Positions 7,959 to 12,898 of a stretch of 14,886 nt of DNA are shown one piece after another. The notes beneath the pieces are model-generated. The model was not told the origin of the DNA. It saw nothing but the letters and a program-made list of their open reading frames with translations, and did not search any database. Both the position numbers and the translations under genes were made by a program. This DNA comes from Acidobacteriota bacterium (GTDB taxonomy: Bacteria; Acidobacteriota; Terriglobia; UBA7540): the NCBI GenBank assembly GCA_021828225.1, contig JAKASH010000019.1, positions 1 through 14,886 of the forward strand, in the 5' to 3' direction. Every line of letters starts with the position of its first letter. Position 1 is the first letter of the stretch.

Positions 7959-8867
7959 TCAGGCCTTGGGGTGGGTGCGGTCGTAGACATCCATCAACTG
8001 ACGGATGGAGACCTGGGTATACTTTTGCGTTGTGGCGAGGCTCTTGTGCCCCAGCATTTCCTGAATGGCGCGCAGGTCGGCACCTTCCGCCAGCAAGTGC
8101 GAGGCGAAAGCATGGCGCAGCGAGTGCGGGCTGACCTTGACATTGGGACCGTACATTCGCACGTACTGTTTGAGAATCCGGTCGATGGAGCGCGTGGTGA
8201 GCCTCTGGCCGCGAACATTCAGGAAAAGGGCCTGGCTGCCGGCCCGGGTTTCGCGCAATAGCTTTTCGCGGGCGGGCAGGTAAGCCTCAAGCGCCGCTTT
8301 TGCTTTTGAACCGAAAGGAACAATCCTTTCCTTATCGCCTTTTCCGCGGACCAGGACGAAAGCGTCTCCAAAGTTGACGTTTCGCAAGTCGAGGCCCGCC
8401 AGTTCGCTGACGCGCAAGCCGGAGGCATAGAGCACTTCCATGATCGCGCGATCGCGCAGAATCGAGGAGTCGTTTCCCTGGGCGGCCTTTGCCACGGCGT
8501 CGAGGAAAGTGTTCATTTCTTCCTCCGTCATGATTCGGGGAAGCTTCTTGTCGAGCTTGGGAGTTGAGATGGTCGCCGCGGGATTTTCACTGATCAGGCG
8601 TTCTCTTGTCAGGAATTTATAGAAAGCGCGGATGGCAGCCAGCTTGCGCGCAATGGATGACTTCTTCTCCTGCTTCTGGAACAGGTGCGCCAGAAAAGCG
8701 CGGATTCTGAGAGCGGTGACGGCGTTCACGTCAACCGCAGCCTCTTTGTCTCCTTCTGCCAGAAAGTCGCGGAACTGGACAATGTCGCTGTGATAGTTTC
8801 GAATCGTGTGCGGCGAAGCATTTCGAACTTTCAGATATTTGATGTAATGCTCGATCAGGTCATCCAT
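7959..8867 (-). CDS. xerC: Tyrosine site-specific recombinase, XerC/XerD type
   Basis: Cytoplasmic recombinase expected to resolve chromosome dimers at dif sites, 302 aa, the usual length for Xer proteins. The N-terminal SAM-like DNA-binding domain covers about residues 1-90 and the catalytic domain about 105-300. The full catalytic set is present: R152 (SGLRVSE), K176 (GKGDKER), H248 and R251 (HSLRHAFASH), H274 (LGHKS) and nucleophile Y283 (TQKYTQV). These sit four residues beyond the E. coli XerD positions. ATG 8867 begins 5 bases after the trmFO stop with no good ribosome site of its own, so translation is probably coupled to trmFO. XerC versus XerD cannot be settled from the sequence; xerC is used because of the topA-trmFO-xerC neighbourhood known from Firmicutes. 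The hslV/hslU genes that often follow are absent here. Confidence 0.9.
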   Translation of the reverse strand: MDDLIEHYIKYLKVRNASPHTIRNYHSDIVQFRDFLAEGDKEAAVDVNAVTALRIRAFLAHLFQKQEKKSSIARKLAAIRAFYKFLTRERLISENPAATISTPKLDKKLPRIMTEEEMNTFLDAVAKAAQGNDSSILRDRAIMEVLYASGLRVSELAGLDLRNVNFGDAFVLVRGKGDKERIVPFGSKAKAALEAYLPAREKLLRETRAGSQALFLNVRGQRLTTRSIDRILKQYVRMYGPNVKVSPHSLRHAFASHLLAEGADLRAIQEMLGHKSLATTQKYTQVSIRQLMDVYDRTHPKA

Positions 8868-8872
8868 AATGT

Positions 8873-10303
8873 TCAGTTTTCTGCTGTCCCTTCGAGATTT
8901 TCAGCGAGATCCGGGCGGCCGGGCAATGAGGCCACTTCATCGGTGTAAGCGACGGATGCCCTGTCGCCAGCAGGCAATCCTTTTGCACCGCCCTCAAGCC
9001 ACGCCTGCAGGTCTTCAAGCGCCCGCTCGCATTGCTTTTCCCGGCGCGCGCGGCGGTCTCGTGCAACTTGCCGAGGCAGGTCCTCGACAGGAGGCAGAAG
9101 ATCGAAAGCCATGTTCGCAGGCTGATAGTGCTGCGGGCTGGCGTGCGTGACGTAATGAACCAGCGAGCCCAGAGCCGTCGTACGAGGCGGCGGCGTAAAA
9201 AATTCCTGCCGCACCCGATGGGCCAGTGCCATGCCCGCAAGCAATCCCGTCGCGATGCACTCCGCGTAGCCTTCCACGCCTGACAATTGCCCGGCAATGA
9301 AGACCTGCGAGGCGGCATGCAGACTCAAATCAGGGCTCAAAAGCGCGGGCGCGTTGATATAAGTGTTCCGGTGGATCTGGCCGAAGCGGAGGAATTCCGC
9401 CTTCTCCAGGCCCGGGATCATGCGCAGAATTCTTTTCTGGTCCGGGAATTTCAAGTGATTTTGAAAACCGACCAGGTTGTAGCTGGAATAGCGCAGATTT
9501 TCGGCGCGGAGTTGCACTAGGGCATAGGGCCGCTTGCCGGTTCGCGGATCAATAAAACCCACGGGCCGCATGGGGCCGAAACGCAGGGTGTCGTAGCCGC
9601 GCCGCGCCAGTTCTTCAATGGGGAGGCAGGCTTCAAAATATTTCACGTCCTCGAATTCGTGAGCCTGGACAGGTTCCGCGCTCATCAGGGCTTCGTAAAA
9701 GGCGCGGTATTCGTCCGGCGTCATCGCACAGTTCAGGTAGTCTTCGCCGCCCTTCCCGTAACGGGAAGCCCGGAAAACGCGATCCATGCTCAGCGTGTCG
9801 GCATCGACAATCGGACTGATCGAATCGTAGAAAGCCAGGCTCTCGGTCCCGGTCAATCGTTGAAGGTCATGCGCGAGGCGGTCGGAAGTCAATGGGCCGG
9901 TGGCGATCAGCATCGGCCTGTCGCCTGCTACTTCGGTTATTTCCTCGCGGCGCAATTCGATGAGCGGATGCTTTTCAATTGCTTCCGTAACGGACGAGGC
10001 AAAGCGTTCGCGATCCACCGCCAGCGCGCTGCCGCCCGGAACCGCACATTCATCGGCCACGCGCAGCAGCAACGATCCTGCACGACGCATCTCTTCCTTC
10101 AGCAGCCATGAAGCTGCCCCGCGGGCGTTGGACTTGAGTGAGTTGCTGCAGACCAGCTCCGCAAGCCGGTCTGTCTTGTGCGCCGGCGTCGGACGATGCG
10201 GGCGCATTTCACAGATCGCCACACGCACGCCGTGCTTGGCAAGCTGCCAAGCCGCTTCGCTGCCCGCAAGACCGCCTCCGGCAATGAGGACTTGTTCTTC
10301 CAT
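8873..10303 (-). CDS. trmFO: Methylenetetrahydrofolate-tRNA-(uracil-5-)-methyltransferase TrmFO
   Basis: Flavoenzyme that makes 5-methyluridine at position 54 of the tRNA T-loop, using methylenetetrahydrofolate as carbon donor and FAD as cofactor; cytoplasmic. The 476 aa is slightly longer than typical (about 435-470), with the extra at the C-terminus. The N-terminus has the FAD-binding GGGLAG (residues 9-14). The hallmark LVCSNSLKS holds C52, and the second functional cysteine is C226 (EACLPIEE), matching Cys53 and Cys226 of the B. subtilis enzyme. Further signatures are RYGKGGEDYLNCAM and the FAD-contacting GQLSGVEGYAE. ATG 10303 has AAGGG a few bases upstream and a candidate extended -10 promoter just before it. 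It is followed after 5 bases by xerC, forming a two-gene operon. The gene was formerly called gid. Confidence 0.95.
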   Translation of the reverse strand: MEEQVLIAGGGLAGSEAAWQLAKHGVRVAICEMRPHRPTPAHKTDRLAELVCSNSLKSNARGAASWLLKEEMRRAGSLLLRVADECAVPGGSALAVDRERFASSVTEAIEKHPLIELRREEITEVAGDRPMLIATGPLTSDRLAHDLQRLTGTESLAFYDSISPIVDADTLSMDRVFRASRYGKGGEDYLNCAMTPDEYRAFYEALMSAEPVQAHEFEDVKYFEACLPIEELARRGYDTLRFGPMRPVGFIDPRTGKRPYALVQLRAENLRYSSYNLVGFQNHLKFPDQKRILRMIPGLEKAEFLRFGQIHRNTYINAPALLSPDLSLHAASQVFIAGQLSGVEGYAECIATGLLAGMALAHRVRQEFFTPPPRTTALGSLVHYVTHASPQHYQPANMAFDLLPPVEDLPRQVARDRRARREKQCERALEDLQAWLEGGAKGLPAGDRASVAYTDEVASLPGRPDLAENLEGTAEN

Positions 10304-10317
10304 TGGCCCTTCGAATG

Positions 10318-10326
10318 ATTATAGCA
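10318..10326 (-). promoter_or_regulatory. Candidate extended -10 promoter for trmFO-xerC
   Basis: On the minus strand the sequence reads TGCTATAAT, a perfect extended -10 element, 14 bases before the trmFO start codon. No good -35 is present; that position is occupied by the edge of the repeat at 10340. If used, transcription would start around 10311 and the leader would be only about 8 bases, placing AAGGG at its very 5' end. Confidence 0.4.
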
Positions 10327-10339
10327 ACCGGGGCCGACT

Positions 10340-10403
10340 GTAGCGGCGATCTATAATCGCCGGACGCAAGAACCGCAGCGTTAAAAAGCGAACCCTGCGC
10401 TAC
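10340..10403. repeat. REP doublet 3 (GTAG-headed hairpins, tail-to-tail)
   Basis: Forward unit: GTAG (10340-10343), then CGGCGAT (10344-10350) pairing with ATCGCCG (10356-10362) around a 5-base loop. Reverse unit: GTAG on the minus strand (10403-10400), then CGCAGGGTT (10399-10391) pairing with AACGCTGCG (10382-10374) with one mismatch. The two stems are only 11 bases apart, so the middle segment found in doublets 2 and 4 is mostly missing. Confidence 0.7.
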
Positions 10404-10425
10404 GAAGGCAGGTTGTCACGAATTT

Positions 10426-10513
10426 GTAGCGAAGGGCCCACACTGTGGCCCTGCGGGTTTTGGGTGTGATTCAAGGCAAAACGCGCAACGTTAAGCTACG
10501 GACGTTGCGCTAC
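10426..10513. repeat. REP doublet 4 (GTAG-headed hairpins, tail-to-tail)
   Basis: Forward unit: GTAG (10426-10429), then CGAAGGGCC (10430-10438) pairing with GGCCCTGCG (10447-10455) with one mismatch and an 8-base loop. Reverse unit: GTAG on the minus strand (10513-10510), then CGCAACGT (10509... read leftward) pairing perfectly with ACGTTGCG across a 10-base loop; the arms are 10484-10491 and 10502-10509. The middle segment has GTTTTG and CAAAAC as complementary ends. Both hairpins are followed by TTTTG in their own direction, so the pair may also act as a two-way terminator. It begins 20 bases past the hydrolase stop codon. Confidence 0.75.
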
Positions 10514-10532
10514 AAGGAAGGGCCATGCGTGG

Positions 10533-11588
10533 CTATTTTTCAAGGAATGCGTTGACCACCTGATCCACCTGTTTCTGCTCGCAGCCGACCGCGAGGTGGC
10601 CGCAATCCGAGGTAAGTTTGAATACCTGAGCGTGAATCAGCTTAGCAAAATTCAACGCCGGGTTGGGATTGACCATATGGTCCTGCATGCTCGGGATAAC
10701 CAGCACCTTGGCGCGGACGACTGAGGCGGCCTTGGTGATGGAGCCGCCGAAGGGCGCGGCAACGTCGTCGGCAATCATGGCCTGCAACTGCCGGACCCAA
10801 TCATTGGCGTCAAACGATTTCATCGTCGACTCTTGCGTCTCAGCGAGAAGCTTGGGAAACTCGGCGGGGGTGGTGTGGGTGACGCGGTAAGTGGGGGTGG
10901 TCAAATTCAACGTGTGGATGTCCGCCACCGTGTCCATGGCGTAAACGGGAGGCGAGGTGTAATTCCCCTGGTCCCAGTCCTTAGAAAACTCGATGGCGTG
11001 AAGTTCCGCTGTCCAGAGCAGCAAATCATAGGAGGTAAGCTGCGGAGAGCCAACGATGGGAATGGCCTCATCCATAAAGGTGGGATAGGAAACCATCCAC
11101 TGAAAGGTCTGCATTCCCCCCATGGAAATTCCGATGACCGCGTGCAGGTGATGAATTCCGAGAACGCGCGTCGCCAGGGCGTGCTCGGATTTCACCATGT
11201 CGCGAATGGTGAATTTCGGGAACTGCATGCGCGGCTGCGCTTTGCTGTTCGAGGGCGATGAAGTGACGCCGTCACCCAGCGCGTCCACCAGGATGAAGTA
11301 ATACTTGGAGCTATCGACCAGTTTCCGGGGCCCCACCAGGTCTACTAATTGTTTCGTCGTCCCAGTAAACCATGTGGGGAATAGGACGGCGTTTGACTTC
11401 TGCGCATTCAGCTCCCCGAAGGTGCGATAGCCGATCTTGAGATTCCGAATGACCTGCCCGTCTTCCAAACGAAAATTGCCCAGCGAGGCAAATTTAAGCT
11501 CCTGTGCAGCCAGTGGGCCGGCAGACAAGACGCATAGTGAAATAACTATGAAGACACTTCTGACTCTTCGTGATGTTTCCATTGACAT
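10533..11588 (-). CDS. Exported alpha/beta hydrolase of the homoserine O-acetyltransferase-like (MetX) superfamily
   Basis: A 351-aa alpha/beta-fold protein resembling MetX but with a Sec signal peptide (hydrophobic residues about 11-25, cleavage after LAA before Gln29), so it acts outside the cytoplasm and is unlikely to make O-acetylhomoserine. The catalytic triad is visible: S155 in the nucleophile elbow GISMGGMQ, D303 in PSMQDHMVNP and H331 in DCGHLAVG. The stretch GDGVTSSPSNS and the FTIRDMV motif are also MetX-like. ATG 11588 is used; ATG 11582 is a close alternative, and AGGGA lies about 10 bases before the first. It starts 26 bases after the SMP-30 gene stop on the same strand, so the two are probably co-transcribed. 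The substrate is unknown; ester or acyl hydrolysis is the general expectation. Confidence 0.8.
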   Translation of the reverse strand: MSMETSRRVRSVFIVISLCVLSAGPLAAQELKFASLGNFRLEDGQVIRNLKIGYRTFGELNAQKSNAVLFPTWFTGTTKQLVDLVGPRKLVDSSKYYFILVDALGDGVTSSPSNSKAQPRMQFPKFTIRDMVKSEHALATRVLGIHHLHAVIGISMGGMQTFQWMVSYPTFMDEAIPIVGSPQLTSYDLLLWTAELHAIEFSKDWDQGNYTSPPVYAMDTVADIHTLNLTTPTYRVTHTTPAEFPKLLAETQESTMKSFDANDWVRQLQAMIADDVAAPFGGSITKAASVVRAKVLVIPSMQDHMVNPNPALNFAKLIHAQVFKLTSDCGHLAVGCEQKQVDQVVNAFLEK

Positions 11589-11614
11589 GAGTTAAGTTTC
11601 CCTGCCCCTTTTCT

Positions 11615-12688
11615 TTAAGGTCTTACTCCCGGAATGCTGAGAGGGATCCGATAGACACTGCTGCTGGCGGTGACGTAGAGCGTCTTCCCGTCGGCGTCAC
11701 CCCAGGCGCAATTGGCCACTCGTTCCGGAATCTTGATCGTGCCGATGTGTTTCCCTTCAGGAGAAATAATCCAGACGCCGCCGGGGCCGGCACCGTAGAG
11801 GTTCCCATCCTGGTCAACCTTGATACCGTCCGGCCCGCCCGGTCCTTCGCTTGGATCAGCCTTGCAAAAGACTTTACCGTTGGTCACCATGCCGTCCGGC
11901 TTGACGTCGTACCGCATCCAGACCATGTCTTTGGGATCGGAGTTCGAGACGTAAAGGTATTTCTGATGCGGCGAGAAGGCGATTCCGTTGGGCCGGGTGA
12001 GGTCTTTGATCACGAGCTGAAGATGGCGATTGTCCGGCGGACCCCCGGCTGGAATTGAGGCCGCTCCCGGCAGCCGGAAGACGCCGTTAAACGGCAATTG
12101 CTTGAGCGGGTCATGATCGCCCTGCGTCGGCAGGCCATAAGGAGGATCGGTAAAATAGAGCGATCCATCCGACTTGTAGACCAAGTCGTTGGGGCTGTTC
12201 AGCCGCTTGCCGTGGTAACGATCGCAAAGCACGGTCAGCTTAGCGCCGGGCTTCAGCGATTCCAGCCGGAAGATTTCACGGCGCGCGTGGCCCGCAACCG
12301 TCAGCCGGCCCTTTCTATCGAGAGTCATGCCGTTCGAACCGGGCTCAGGTCCCGCGTACGGCTTGGTTCCCTGGTAGCCGCTGGGATGGAGAAAAATGGA
12401 AGTCCCCTGGCCCGGAACCCACTTGACGATCCTGTTGTGGTGAATCGCCGCAAACAGAAGATATCCGCTGTGAATCCAGACGGGACCTTCCGTCCATTCA
12501 AAACCGGTTGCCACTTTTTCGACTTTGGCTCCAGCGGGGACGATGGCGTCGATCGCCGGGTCGAGCCGCACGATCGAGCTGGTTGTTTTAGCAGCCGACG
12601 GCTGTTCAGCAGTTTTTGGCGCTTCCTTTTGAGAACAGCCAATGAGGAGACCCAAAAGACAAAGGGTGACAAGCCAGCGCGTTTTCAT
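11615..12688 (-). CDS. SMP-30/gluconolactonase-family lipoprotein
   Basis: A 357-aa six-bladed beta-propeller predicted to be a metal-dependent lactonase hydrolysing sugar lactones outside the cytoplasmic membrane. ATG 12688 is chosen because it gives a clean lipoprotein signal: MKTRW, a hydrophobic run, then LIGC with Cys18. The frame is open back to 12838 but that extension lacks signal features; the ribosome site (GGAG about 13 bases upstream) is weak. Metal and substrate residues fit the family: E67 in WTEGPVW, N167 in SPNDLV, N234 in RPNGIAFS and D287 in GPDGIKVD, aligning with Glu18, Asn103, Asn154 and Asp204 of SMP-30. The next gene is an exported hydrolase 26 bases downstream. The pair sits between topA and trmFO and looks like an accessory unit. 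The exact lactone is unknown. Confidence 0.85.
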   Translation of the reverse strand: MKTRWLVTLCLLGLLIGCSQKEAPKTAEQPSAAKTTSSIVRLDPAIDAIVPAGAKVEKVATGFEWTEGPVWIHSGYLLFAAIHHNRIVKWVPGQGTSIFLHPSGYQGTKPYAGPEPGSNGMTLDRKGRLTVAGHARREIFRLESLKPGAKLTVLCDRYHGKRLNSPNDLVYKSDGSLYFTDPPYGLPTQGDHDPLKQLPFNGVFRLPGAASIPAGGPPDNRHLQLVIKDLTRPNGIAFSPHQKYLYVSNSDPKDMVWMRYDVKPDGMVTNGKVFCKADPSEGPGGPDGIKVDQDGNLYGAGPGGVWIISPEGKHIGTIKIPERVANCAWGDADGKTLYVTASSSVYRIPLSIPGVRP

Positions 12689-12779
12689 GCGGGCGATTCT
12701 ACTCCGGAGTTCTGCGCAAAGCAAACGAAAGTCCTGGGGAGCGCAATTCAGGGGACGGTTGAGGGTTCGCGCAGACAAG

Positions 12780-12804
12780 CCACGGCATGCCTTTGATGCC
12801 GTGG
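12780..12804. repeat. Perfect 9-bp palindrome between topA and the SMP-30 gene
   Basis: CCACGGCAT (12780-12788) pairs with ATGCCGTGG (12796-12804) around a 7-base loop. It lies in the 210-base gap after topA. No T-run follows on the minus strand, so a terminator role for topA is uncertain. A GTAG on the minus strand at 12857-12854, followed by a weak hairpin, raises the possibility of a decayed fifth repeat doublet. Confidence 0.5.
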
Positions 12805-12898
12805 GTTCATAGTTTCTGGCCTGCAAAGGCCCACGCACAGAAGGCAGTGCTGCTACCCCGCATGGTGAGAGAGTAATACGCGGACCGTCAGGCGGTGA

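Noticed and set aside
10533..11588. Calling the hydrolase metX (homoserine O-acetyltransferase)
   Set aside because: A clear signal peptide and a non-methionine context argue against the cytoplasmic biosynthetic role, although the fold and triad are similar.
12689..12838. N-terminal extension of the SMP-30 gene to 12838
   Set aside because: The extension has no signal features and covers the palindrome at 12780-12804; the internal ATG at 12688 begins a textbook lipoprotein signal peptide.
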